A DNA stretch of 64,000 nucleotides from Tomocerus qinae (taxonomy: Eukaryota; Arthropoda; Collembola; Entomobryomorpha; Tomoceridae): positions 7,549,280-7,613,279 of the forward strand of contig CM034547.1 in the NCBI GenBank assembly GCA_020055645.1, read 5' to 3'. How positions within the stretch are numbered: position 1 is the stretch's first letter; each line of letters opens with the position of its first letter. A program made the translations under genes and the position numbers. This document shows, piece by piece, positions 40,901-53,100 of the stretch. The notes under the pieces were generated by a model. It ran no database searches and was not told the DNA's origin. It saw nothing but the letters and a program-made list of their open reading frames with translations.

Positions 40901-43900
40901 ACAGACAATGAAAATAAATGGATCTGGAAGAAAAGAAAAGTTATTGTTATTTTGTCTACAATGAAAAATCCTCTTTTCTGTTATAATAGAACTCTGCATG
41001 GGAATGAATCCCATTCCTTCCTTAACATCGATACGCACTAAAAAAGTCAAGATAAGAAACTTGCGTTGTAATGCAAAGTAATGTAAAACATTACACACAT
41101 TATGTCCCTTCTTTGAATTTGTCATCGTACACATGTCTTTTCATAACTAAAATGTTTCCACAAGATTTACACTTGTACTCCAATGGTGGCCTCCTCATAT
41201 CTTATCAACTGTACAAGTTGTCATTTAAATTGTCCCCACTGCCCATTGTCATTGACCATATATAGACCACAATTAAACAAACAATTACACATTATCAACG
41301 ATTTTGCATCACTAAAATGCGTTCCCCAATAACATGTACCTACATGGTTAGGCATAACTTATTTTGCTAAAGTTCTACAAACGGAGTAACCCCATTAGTT
41401 ACATTACACGTGTACCCAAATTTATTATATGGTTTTCTATTCAAGGGAAATGTGTTCAGACACATAAAACTCTTTTGGATTGAAAAGGCGCTATTATTGA
41501 TAAATCCTCTAAAAGGCCGAGAAAACCCGTTGCCCATTCTGTTAGCTCCTGAATTCATTTAGAACATTTTCACATAAAGTAATCAAGAGAGGAATTTCAG
41601 GTTGCAGTTTAACCTAAGGAGCTCTAGGGCAGACGAATACGTGACTCTGTGAATGAAATCAACAAATTGTCACCCAAATTCAATGTAGATTGGTGCCTCT
41701 AATAAAACTACAACTGCGATCTTTAATTAAATATTTGATATTTATAAATACATTATGACAGCAATGTAAGCATTATTGGCTTATTTGTAGCTACCACTTT
41801 GTATTTGGTGGCATTTGTATGTTCAGGCAGTGGAGTAAATGGATCATATGAGGTTGCTTGTCTATGTCGATCTGTCCGTCTGTCTATCTGAGAGAGAAAG
41901 AGTTAAATCAAGTGAAGGCAGGACAGGAAGGCATCTTGTACAACATTCATCACCCGTCTACTCTACAAGAAACAGGGTCCCTTACACACTGACACAAACA
42001 GATAGAACGCGACTTGGGATGCCTTCGTCTTACCTCCACTATTTGGGAGCAACAATCAGTCAGCACTCTCCCTATATACATGAACATAACGAGCAACTAC
42101 ACACATACCTCTCCGACATCCCTCAAGAACAAAACGTTACATGAAGATAAAGGCACTTTATGCATCTTTACGAATTTCTATATACTTCTACAAGGGCTTT
42201 CCCCTTTCCTTCTACATATAGGCAAATGGGACATTCAATTGTACAGCTTCTCCTTACACAATTTAAAGACACAGAATCAAATTTTTCCCATGGATCCACA
42301 TCCACATGAAACCGATATGTCTTTTCCTATACCAGATAAGCGACTATACTTTTATCTGTTCTGGACAGACTGTCTGGACTACTGGAGTTTCATCCTATTC
42401 AAATTCCAAAAGCGTCTTTCTTCCTCTCATCTTTAAACATTCGTTGACTTCAACTGAAACAAAATTGGATGGATACAGATAGGTTAACTTACATAACGCG
42501 AAGAATTGCTCAACAAAATCTTCGTATCTGTAGCCTAATGGTACACTAAAGGAATTTAAGAGTGACTCTATGCCATGCTACGCACAAGCTGCCTATGTGG
42601 ACACAATTACTTATTTTATGTACTATGCAAAATACTCATTTTTAATGTATTTATGTACCAAAAACTGTAAAACAGGTAGGTAATCTATAGATTGTTATAT
42701 CATATTATATAATTGGTACACCAACAAATGCTAGAGAGGATTAATACTGATAAAAAATAATGGCACTCATACGTTGGATAAAAAGCTATGCAGGATAACT
42801 ACAGAAAAGCAGAGACAACAGAAGTTGTTGTGAAAGGTCTCTTTCTTTTTTATAGAGTCGTCTGCATTGTAAAATGTTCGATTCACTTGGATGAGAATCT
42901 GTAGTGTTATCATTAGGAACCATCGCATCCTCATCCTACAACTACAAATACTACGACTCACCATTCTGTGCACAGCAATAATGTTTTCCTCAATTATAGA
43001 TTAGATTACAATTCACAGTACAAATATGTTACCTCTTTGTAGGTAACTTATTATCATTATTATTACGTAGTTGTTCTTTAGCTAAAGGACCGAATGCCTA
43101 AGAGTTCTACTTTTTTTTATTTCCTTCATTCATATACGTTCCAGCCTTTAATCTCTCGATAGAAGACAGAAAGCCAAATGTAAAGTGGCATTTCAAATTC
43201 ATGACGTGTCACATGTGAGTACTATAACATACCTAGCGTGTCACATTTCAAACATAAATAAATAAATGTAACACGTAGAGGCATTGTCTATTCCCTGAGA
43301 TTCGATATCTGAGAAATAGGTAACCGTAAAGATTGAAACTGCTTTGCTTACTTATTGCTCGTTGCCTTAGCTTGGACATGTCATCCATTAGCAGGTGATA
43401 AATACCTACCTAACTAGAACTAGACGTAAACGTTCATTATACAAATGAGAGACCAGAATCTGTTCTGAAACCAATTGATCCTCTTCTCTGAACTCGCACA
43501 TGCTATTTTATGATAATAAACTCACGCCGTAATGGCATCAGCTTAGAAGCAAGTTACACCTACCCCCTTACTACCTACAAAAATCAACTTTATATAAAAA
43601 TTTATAATTAATTGCCCCAGATAATTACTTGCAAATCACTTCTGGTTAAAGCAATCACTAACAGATTATTGTAATAATAATATATATGCAATACCAATGT
43701 TAAATATATATTTTAGCTTTAAGTGCTTGTATTTGTAGGTAAAATAGTAAAGTAATAATAATATTAGGATAAATAGTTATTGACGTTACCTCTTACATGA
43801 TGCAATAGGCATAAAATAGCATGGATTAGCTCATGTTTTAGAATAGTAAATAGTGTAGGTATGCAATGTGCACTTTTCTAGAATGTGTTTCTAGTAGCTA

Positions 43901-46900
43901 AAAGCTTTATTAGTTAATAGATAGTTTTGTTGAGTTGGTGAATTGTGAATAGGATGAAGAGTATAGAGATATGAAGGAAACCAGAATGACTTTTAACTCT
44001 TTGGAAGAGAAATGCATGCGTAGAGAATATTGTATGGGTTGATAGATCGAAAGATCACTGTTAATGTAATTAACTATAAATCTGCATATTTGAGTGACAG
44101 GGAGCTGTTGTAGAAGCTGAAACGAAATGATTCTCAACGCATCATTTGAGAAGAAGAATGTAGAGAGGATTGAATAGAGCAGACAGCATTACAGTGTGCT
44201 AATGCTAGGATTGTATGCCTGAGTTTGAGAAAATACATGAGATATTTGAATGTATTTAGCATATTTTATGTGTATGCAAGCATGCAGTAGTAAATAAGAT
44301 AATATCCTCGATAGGCTAGGGAGATAGATAGATGATAGGTGTGTGTATTTTTCCAGATATTTTTACTTGTCTCAAGTTGGAGTGGACAGTGAGGATATTA
44401 TAAAAGATTTGCAAAAGATTGTCAAGTGAAGTGGAGATAAAGATACGCTTGATGACTTAAAGTCTACATCATATAAGGCTATGCATCGAATATTAAGAAA
44501 ACTCCTTGTTTTGCATACAATGCTGTAGTTAAGTGTAGAGAGGTAGTTAAATCAAGGTTATTTCTCGAGCTATTCGACAAGTTTTTGTCACTGTCTGCAT
44601 TCTGCAACTTGCTACATTGTACATTACTTGCTGAAGACAGAGCGACACTTTTTTCACAAGTTTTTACTTCGGCTTATCTGTTTGCTCACTCTCAGCACTA
44701 AACACACATGAAGTGTTATATGCCTAATTGAAGGGATGGAGTAGTAATTCAATCCGTGGTATTCCACCAGACATATCATAGTAAATTGAAGCAAAAGTTT
44801 GTGAGAACAGATTGAAGATTAAGGCAGAGGTAAATGACTCTCAAACGGGATCTAAATAAGAAAATATGTACCTGGTCTCTTCTGCCGTGGACAACAATCA
44901 AAAACATGATAACGACAATAGTGAATGAAGTAGCCGAAGCCTTCTTACAATTACTAATACATAATTTGAGTAGATCAAAGGGAAATTACGGACACACGGT
45001 ACGGATACGGGTCAGCTCCTCAACGGAGACACATACGTAACACTTCTGACCTATTAGGTAGTACATAATAAGGACTGATCCCTTCGCTAGACTATTGCCT
45101 TAGCGGTTGTCAAAAAGTTTCCAACAAAAGATGTTCGTGTGGTCATTCTCCATTTATTTTATTATTAGTGTACTAAAGGCAAGTGTCAAGTGACATTATG
45201 ACATGTAGGAGCAACTCAAGTGTGAATGTACAGACTAATACACCTTCATCTCATAATGCACTCCTATATAAGTTAATAATACTGTCTCTATCCCTCGCAC
45301 AACAATACACTCCGGATTTACGAATATAAAGGACGGACTGAAAGCGTGATCGAGATGGAGACAAGAAGGCTTAACTCAAATAATATAGTCTGGCTCTCCC
45401 TGCTCTCTCATCCTTAAACGAAAAATTAAACCTACTGTGGTGTGGTCCTTATTTCTATGTCCACAAACTTCCAGTATACATAAATACATCCTTATATGGA
45501 CTTGATATAATACAGTAAATATCACAAATAATAACTTGAAATCTTGTTCTGTTGTCAACAGAAGAATAAATCTGCCTAAAAGCAAGTATCTATCAATTTG
45601 GTACATGGATCGCGCACTCAAAGATGCCTACTTACCTTGTATTCTCATCCTTCTGGCACTTCTTCAGCTAAACACTATAATATTATACCCTTTTATACTA
45701 AATATCAAAATTACCACTGATGTACATTATGCATTATGATGATACACATTAATCCTCTGTTCATATCCTCCTCCTTCTGGTGACAATTGGAAGGTGGCTA
45801 ACAAAACAGTAATACACTCACAAGAAAATAAACTACTCACGAGTCGAGTTCTCCTTGACACTTTTCCTCTGTCGAAAGCAACTCACTTGTTGACTGGATT
45901 CTTACCTTAGCATCTTATTGGAAATTAATAACCTGAATATTTCCTATAATATGTTCCCCTATACACTATCTTACAAGTCAACCATGCTACCCCGACAGAA
46001 CGTTCTTTCCGGTCTGCTAAATTGTAAACAGAGTTTAAAAAGAAAATCGAAAAGTTCATAGAACCTTTTGTTGACAGAAAATGAAGAAAATAATCCCCTT
46101 TGTGCACGACAGACTAATCAAGGCATTACTATTGTAGTCATTCTTTAAATGAAATGGGAGTCGATTTGGAAGCAACGAGTAAATAACTTATTGTCTAATG
46201 CTAACGGGGTTTTCATAAATTCAATTATAATGCCTATTATGATAGGAATTAGAGAAACAGTACTGTGCACGCAATTTTATGTACTTCCCCCGCTTTTCCT
46301 AGAAAGGAAATTCTCACTGGGGAACTTTTGTACTACTCTTGTGTTTTTTTAAACATACATACATATTATTATTGCCTCTAGTGAGTTAGTGAGAATTAGT
46401 TGGATTCTGCTGGTGTAGTGCAATATATGCAAGGGATAAATAAATACAAAGGGAGGTTGTAAGGAAAGGATAAATATGATAATGGATTGCAGTACTATAA
46501 AAGAGACTGGAGAAGAATAGGGAATGGTGGATTGTTAGTAGTGATAATTTCCACTTGCCCACTCGTGGCTCATCTCCCATCCCTTCAATTATCATTATCA
46601 CTCCTAAAAGAACAATAGCATCGTAAATGTTTGTCTTAGCATAATGTACATAAATAGAGGCATATAAGGAATTCCACAATCAGCCGTTGCTTTTGTTTCG
46701 TTGGACTTCTTGTGGAGCACGAGGTTGTGATCTTCGCATTAGTATTTCTTATTGTGTGCATGATTAGTACTTTTCTGTCATGATTTGAGCATTTAGACAT
46801 TTAATTATCACTCTCCATTCCCTATCTGCCTTATCTCTACTACTTATGCAATCTTTTGTACCTACTCCCCGATTTGTTTGTTGCGGGCGAATCAAATAAA

Positions 46901-49541
46901 GAAGGATTTATTTACTTTAACTATTATCAAGCCGGCAATTTCCTTTGCTTCACTTGATTATTTGTAATAAACACGAGTCGAATCGTGCAAAGCAACTTAA
47001 TTGACTTGATGTGCTTATTTATTGACTGCGTGGGGATCGTCTTAATACAAATAGTAAATAACAGACTAACCACAGCTAATGTGGCTATAGTCAGAGGTGT
47101 GCTATCTAATGCTCCTTACACAATGTTCAGCCACTAATAAAAACATAAATGTAATGTAATACAGGACAAGACTACATAATAACTAACAATGTTACATGAA
47201 TACAAAATCTACTCATCGTGACAAGATTTAACTTATTAATTCTAATAAATATGTACTCTTACAATGCCCAATCACCTTTCTACTTTTCTCTACTCTCAAA
47301 TCTACTCTGCAATAAAATACAACATTATTACACTTAATGGTCTTTTACCACATAAGTCTTAGTTTAATTGTTTTTCTCCAGGACAAAGAGATTTCACTTG
47401 ATTAATTGACTAGCTTTCATGCTAAGTTGAAGGAACGGGCCAAAAATGAACAGCCCTTTTAAATCCCAACCAAAATTATAATACTCTGCTTTTCTTGGGA
47501 TTTCATTCTAATGTCACGCCAATAACAATAGTCATTATAATTTAACATCCCTTACATGGTCTAATTTTGTAATTTTGGCTGTTATCCTAATCTATTATTT
47601 ATTTAACAAGATAAAACTCGATGGCCATTTGTAAAAAAAGATTTGCCCAGAATATGGACTAAGGTTTATGTTTCAAGCCATAAACAGAGAGTCTGAACCA
47701 TAAGGGCATCATTTCAGGATTTACTGTATTTATGAAGAATTACTTTTTCAGTGCTGCATGTTGGGATCAAAAGGAGTGCATTACAAACTCCCAGATTACA
47801 AATTCTATTTTACTTGAATACTTGCGGAAACTTGCACTATGATGATTTGCGTGTGGTATTAACTAACAACGAAACGTTACTCAACAACAAACGTCTGATT
47901 GAATTACGTAGGATGAGGTACGAAAAGCGATGAAATTTTTGTAAATAATGGAATGTGGTAGGTGTGTAGTGGGCGACAGGACATGACAAGACATAGTAGC
48001 ATTTTCAAAGCAAACGCAAATTGATTGGGAATGAATCGGATCCGTTTGTACAAAGTGAGAAAAGGAAGGAAAGAGCGCAAAAAGTCGTACAGGTAGGTCT
48101 CTACGACTCCCTTAAAGGTCTCCCGGCCATCAAAGGTGCGCTATGGCTTCTGTTTGTAAATGGTCTCCATTCTCAAGGTGTGTATCGGAGGACTGAACTG
48201 GATAAGGTCATGTAGGAAGGCAAATTGTGCGTTCTTTATAGTTCTGGTGTAGTGAATGATATAATTTGGGAGAGAGGACGTTAGAGAGAGAGATGAGAGG
48301 AGGGAGGGAGGGATGTTATTGTTAGCTGAGTGTATCTGGCTAATCTCATGTAATGCAGTGGAGCACAATAGAGAGGGAGAGAGAGAGGAGATATGAATAT
48401 AAGGCCTTTTAGTGCACAGAGGACGAAAAACGAACTCTTTGCTATTCATTCATGCTGCGACACAACAATGGCTAACAAGCCTCCTAATCACTACTTCTAG
48501 CTCATTGTAGTAAAATCCTCAGCTTCTCCGCATACACAACAGCCCTGTTTACAACTGCTTTTCAGATTCTCCGTCCGCGATCGACTTTTTGCTCCGAATC
48601 TCTATAACCTACTACTACTACCTTCACTTTTAGCTTTATGTACTTTATGTTTAGTTGTCGCTTGACAAACTTTTGGCTTTTTCCCAGCATTTGTACACAG
48701 ATGTACATCCTCTTGTTCTAATGCACATCGTAAAACATTGTGTAACTACAGCACTAAGTTGCATTTCACAAAATGCACACACCTAGATAAACTAACTGCA
48801 GTAAAACACATCTATATTCAAATTGGACATTCAAGTCCTACTTGTACATATGTTGAGTATAAATACAAAGGAAAACGAATTTTGTTATAGGTTTGCAACT
48901 TGTAATGGTGCAAAGCTGCTAGATTTTTGTATATTGTTAAATTGCGCATAGCATTGGGAAATATAAAGCCCGAAATGGCAAAATGGCGTATCAAAAGGCT
49001 TCGGTTTTACATAATAATAAATCTAACCGCACACTTAGGGAGTAGTATTACATATTAAGACATAAGACAGCTACTTTTGTGTGGGTAATAACAAGGGAAC
49101 AAACAGAACACGACGGGTCGGCTCAGGAAAATGAATGCATGTATTTATTTAATGTATAATATATACGAGCCCGTGGCTTGGATGGACCGTAACTTGTGTA
49201 ATTCAATCCCCGTCCTCATATTTCATGAGAGTAAAAGCCATGCAAAGTAAGGGGAGCTGACATGAAAAGAACCTTTTCGACCACCATCGTCATACGACAT
49301 AATGAATATCGTAATTGTAATAAAAGATTGGACTGTGTAACGATTACAGACGGAAAAAGCGTAAAATTTGTAATAAATGATTGTAATTAGAATTAGTGAA
49401 TGAAAAATGGACTGACCACCACTTGCTGCCTCTTCCTCTGCCTCTGGGAATCCGTGCCGAAGACTGGGGCACCATTGAGCCTACGAGAATCATCAATGCG
49501 AACCCAATGATGACAATCAGGACGGACACCGTAGGAGTCAT
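28442..49541 (-). CDS. Wnt1: Wnt1 / wingless, secreted Wnt ligand (four coding exons, 396 aa)
   Basis: Join of complement 49417-49541, 40361-40638, 29961-30244 and 28442-28945, phases 2, 1, 0. It is a secreted lipid-modified morphogen acting through Frizzled and LRP. Residues 1-29 are a strongly hydrophobic signal peptide with likely cleavage near QSSA. Then come [19 protein letters not shown], almost identical to the start of mature wingless; [87 protein letters not shown] with S245 as expected acylation site; [51 protein letters not shown]; and [13 protein letters not shown] count 23 cysteines, consistent with Wnt1 proteins, which lack the first cysteine pair and have an extra one in GCRE. 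Likely N-glycosylation sites are NVS and NCT in the C-terminal part. The large insertion of Drosophila wingless is absent. A small glycine-rich insertion (GGGIGGS, about residues 60-66) follows NTIR. Confidence 0.95.
28946..29960 (-). other. Wnt1 intron 3 (1.0 kb)
   Basis: Phase-0 intron after NEAGRM, donor GTAAGA, acceptor TTGCAG. It corresponds exactly to Wnt6 intron 4. Nothing else is recognised inside. Confidence 0.9.
29961..30244 (-). CDS. Wnt1: Wnt1 coding exon 3
   Basis: Encodes [20 protein letters not shown] through [32 protein letters not shown] and [10 protein letters not shown] (residues 136-229). The acceptor is TTTATTTCAG, phase 1. Unlike Wnt6, there is no intron between the CTCDY and WKWG segments. 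Confidence 0.96.
36119..36134. repeat. (GTAG)n-like microsatellite
   Basis: Short run of TAGG units with decay on the right side, within Wnt1 intron 2 at the G-rich side of a composition switch. Confidence 0.55.
36309..36323. repeat. (TAA)5 microsatellite
   Basis: Five perfect TAA units within Wnt1 intron 2, between a G-rich and a C-rich block. Confidence 0.75.
37591..37613. repeat. (CTGT)n microsatellite
   Basis: Imperfect CTGT/CCGT tetranucleotide run followed by a pyrimidine tract, within Wnt1 intron 2. Confidence 0.7.
38860..38875. repeat. perfect 16-bp palindrome
   Basis: TATCATGATCATGATA reads identically on both strands. It lies in Wnt1 intron 2. It could be a dimeric transcription-factor site or chance in AT-rich DNA. 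Confidence 0.6.
40361..40638 (-). CDS. Wnt1: Wnt1 coding exon 2
   Basis: Encodes [14 protein letters not shown], a short glycine-rich insert, [33 protein letters not shown] and [12 protein letters not shown] (residues 43-134). The acceptor is TTGTCCAG and the donor is AAAG|GTAACC. The first base completes the second tryptophan codon of KWW and the last base opens the GCRE glycine codon. Confidence 0.96.
40639..49416 (-). other. Wnt1 intron 1 (8.8 kb)
   Basis: Phase-2 intron splitting the second tryptophan of KWW, a position I recall as also used in vertebrate WNT1. The donor is GTCAGT. No recognised gene lies inside. An exon-like open stretch on the opposite strand (47743-47932) is described under findings. 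A purine-rich GAGA block occurs at 48268-48392. Confidence 0.8.
48268..48392. repeat. GA-rich low-complexity tract
   Basis: Interrupted runs of GAGAGA and GGGA on the plus strand, in Wnt1 intron 1 roughly 1.0 kb inside the first exon boundary. GAGA-type tracts can bind GAGA factor in some arthropods, but here only the composition is seen. Confidence 0.6.
49417..49541 (-). CDS. Wnt1: Wnt1 coding exon 1 (signal peptide)
   Basis: Starts [14 protein letters not shown] and encodes a long hydrophobic leader, then GRGRGSKWW. The donor GTCAGT cuts after two bases of the second tryptophan codon. Joining to exon 2 gives [13 protein letters not shown], which validates the junction. The first ATG at 49541 is taken as the start. 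Confidence 0.92.
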
Positions 49542-49580
49542 TTCGTCTCAACTCTGTCTTTCCTCTCACTCACTGGAACT

Positions 49581-49594
49581 TTGACTCGAGTCAA
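49581..49594. promoter_or_regulatory. 14-bp palindrome 40 bases upstream of the Wnt1 ATG
   Basis: TTGACTCGAGTCAA is a perfect palindrome made of two TGACTC half-sites around CTCGAG. It may lie in the 5' UTR or core promoter. Half-sites resemble bZIP targets and the centre resembles an E-box variant; function is inferred only. Confidence 0.35.
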
Positions 49595-50104
49595 TATCAA
49601 CGTCAATCTCCCTAACAAAGTTTCTATTTTTCTTCAGAACTGAATGTGAAAACAAATCGGGTCACGAGTAACATAATATTATAGCAACATCTTTTCTTCC
49701 TTTTTCTCCTTCAGGAAATGCAAAATTAATAATGTCAATAAATCCTAGATGAAAGTAAGCAAAAAGTGTTGTTGAATTCCTCAGTCAATATCTTCAGTCT
49801 TAATTCTTTCTGTTGATGAAATGCAAAATGGGGCTTTTAGTCTTAATTCTTCTTCGGGCTTCGGTCACCTTCTTCTTTTCTGGAAGGAGCTGCTGACAAT
49901 CACGGTGTAGTAATAGCTTGCTGAATGGTAAACGTCTCCCGTCAATGATTCGGAAAATAGACTTGACTTGTACGAGTCCCAGTCACGGTCATGTTCATGA
50001 ATTTCTTGAGAAATGCATTCCAGTCCACAATTCATACAGTTGCTCTGGCTTTTCAACAAGACGGATGGTGACAATGAGTTCGCGGATGGGAAAAGTAACG
50101 GATG

Positions 50105-50118
50105 TGACGTCATGATTG
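50105..50118. promoter_or_regulatory. CRE next to an inverted CCAAT box, upstream of Wnt1
   Basis: TGACGTCA (50105-50112), then two bases, then ATTGG (inverted CCAAT), about 560 bases upstream of the Wnt1 start codon. The same two elements are arranged even more tightly at 57141. Known binders of such sites are CREB/ATF and NF-Y. Confidence 0.35.
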
Positions 50119-53100
50119 GGGAAAATTGAGAAGGAGCAGGATATTCTTCTGGAAATTCACACTCTGCCTACACGCAACAACCTTTTCGATTGTGTCTGTT
50201 TTGCAGAAAGTAATTCGTAATCCAGCAAGGAAACATTTTAATTAGCCAAGGTCCAAAGATAACTAAATTCAGCTTAATTTATGACTCAATAGAAACAGTT
50301 TTTCATGAGTAATAAACTACACACCAAATACCCTTTACTTAGCAAACTGGAGCAGTAGACTAATAAAATATTACGAAATATCTAGCCGTTTAAACAGAAT
50401 AAGTGAGTCAATGTCACTTTCAGCTTTAAATTTTACTTTCGTGTATCATTGTTTGCAATTCGTATCTTCTATTCTATTTGCTTGCAATTCTGCAATAATA
50501 AATGACCGACATGTATGGTAAGATACATTTAAATGGGTAATCACTTATAATCTTTAAAATTTTCCGAACTGCAACATTTCTAACCAGTTGAGTTCACACA
50601 TTGTGAGCATTTATGTACACAGATAGAGAATTCCCTTGAAAGATTCCGTACTACAAAGTATTAAGTCATTCGTATGGATATAGCATAGTTTTAGCAAGGA
50701 TTTCCGAGTCAACTTGAATTAACAATACTTTGTTTTACTATGCTGCGTTGTACTGGACGAGCTCTTTTAGTGTTATTTGAGTGTTTGGTTTCCCTTTTGC
50801 AAATATTCACTCACAGAGGATATGAGACTTGAGACATAGAGTCGTTTGTCGTATACTCTGACGAATGTATAGCAATAAATAAATAAAGTCGCAGAGATAC
50901 GTAGAGAGTGAGAGATGAGATTGTTCTGTCTGCTCAGCGGATGAGGTTATTTGCAAAAGGAGCGGAGAACTGGGTGGAGTGGCTTCGTTTGGACTTGATG
51001 AAGATGATCTTTACTTCCTCTCACTCAATGAGCAATACTATTCCAAGAGTTACACGAGCTATGTCTACTCGACTATGTAAACAGTGAATATGTATGGGAC
51101 TTTCTGCTAAAAATTCGTATTTTTATTTTAAAAAGTAACCCTCAGCGACTTGTTAAATATTAAAATGTGAATTGTAATTCCGATGGTAGCCGAGTCTGAT
51201 GATTCGCTGTTGATGGTGAGTGAGGTGACAGTTGACACTAGACACTTATCAATGTCACTCACGTTTAGAATGGAAGCACGCTCGGTTTTATGTCTGTACT
51301 CGGCTACCCTGGCATGGCAATGCATGCATTGAGCTATCACTATGTATTAAATCGAGTCTCCTGCCCTGTCCACAATTAAGAACACACGTCCAACTCTGTC
51401 GTGTCAATTACGAGTGTATTAATAAATTTTATTAGTATATGGGGCAGGAGTGGATATTATCTGTTGTGGAGTCTTAAGTCCTTTTCCTTGTGCACAATCA
51501 GTGCTGAACTGAAGTAATGAAGTCAAATGAAGGCAAAGCCAGTCAAGTCAAGTCAACTAAACTGAAGTGACTTGAGACTTTTCCTTCCTATGCTTTCCTC
51601 ACACACAATAGAAGAGTGGAGCAGAGCAAGACACTCCACTACGGCTCTTTTACTACTTGTGTGTATATCTGTCCGTTTCGGCATCCAGCAGACCAGAGCA
51701 ATATAATAATGCTTATGGTTAGTTACTTACTTAGTGAAGGTAAGTTAACTTGTGTAACGCTGTGTCGTATTGAGCCGACCAGAAGAGGAGAATATTATGT
51801 GTGTAAGTGGAGAGAAGACGAGTGTTTGATGATGAGGACTCTGGGAATGGCTATAGGCTATAGGCGGCTAAACAAACCAGCAGAACCACAGAAAACCAAA
51901 CGAAAAGCAAACCGACGAAACGAAGGAAGGTAATGTAACTAATAGCTATATACGCCATGCATTCTTTCCCTTCTTATACCTATACCTGCATTAATAACCT
52001 ACCTGTTCCGTTCTTCTCTCATACATTTACCTACTACTACTACATAGAGCAATGATGAGTATCATACAGACTCACTGACTTGTTTTTTCGTACCCTTTAC
52101 ACATTTACATCATAAGCTATATACATAGTAGAGATACTTATTAATGTAGGTATGCACATAAAACGTATCGCCACGTATGTGCGCATACCTAATATTCCTA
52201 ATCGTAAGTGAAGTGACCAAAAAGAAGCCACTTGGGCCACCAGCACCGCGTGCAATGCAATACCAACCAAAGAACAGTCCAAATGGGATGCATGCTGAAT
52301 TGAAATGCAGGCGAAAAAAACTCACTCTTAACTTAACTACTAGTTACTTACCTAAATTAATTCATCAATAACAAGTATTAGATATACGTACCTACCTGTA
52401 CATGAATATATTATAGAGCATAAAATGTGCAGAGACCAATTATAAACTCAGATTCTGAAAGATTTGCTAAACTGACAGGACCCAAGTCACATTTCAAACA
52501 TTTAATTGTTACAGTTATATTTAGATCCTCCTAACTGAGTTGTACAATGCACTGGTAGGATGCAGAGGTGATAGTTATAAAGCAATAAATGCAACGCAGT
52601 GCTGTGTGAAGAGTTTCAAGTGCGTTCTAATGTAAACTAATGCAATAATATTGAGCGTGTGTGTTACAGGGAAATAGGCGTGATAACGCTCAAGGGACGG
52701 ATTGGGAATTCTCCTGAGACCATTCATAAGAAGATGAGCTCTCCGAGGAAGCCCCTCTTTTTTGGGACTCGCCTCTGTTTCTTTTGCCTGACTCCGCCTC
52801 GGTTATCTCTCATGCACTAACCTCTCCGTGCACATACACACACAAAATCTGGCATTACCATTTCCCTTCATTAACTAACTCTGTGTATTAGTATAGGTAC
52901 CTTTCTTACTTTATTAGCAAATAACGTATACATTCCCATGGACAAAATTCATACATGGAATGAATAGAAATTGTAGAAATGCCAAACATGCATTGTTGAA
53001 TAACACTTTTAGTTTTAAATCCCCGTACAGTATGTTAATATGTTAGTAACTGTACGAAAGATCATTCACTGTAGTTTTGCAGGCTACACTCAACACGAAA

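Noticed and set aside
49638-49643. Arthropod-type initiator (TCAGTT on the minus strand) about 100 bases upstream of the Wnt1 ATG, with an AT-rich TATAAT-like word before it
   Set aside because: The TATA-like word is about 42 bases upstream, outside the usual spacing, and no downstream promoter element matches. Too weak to list as a promoter.
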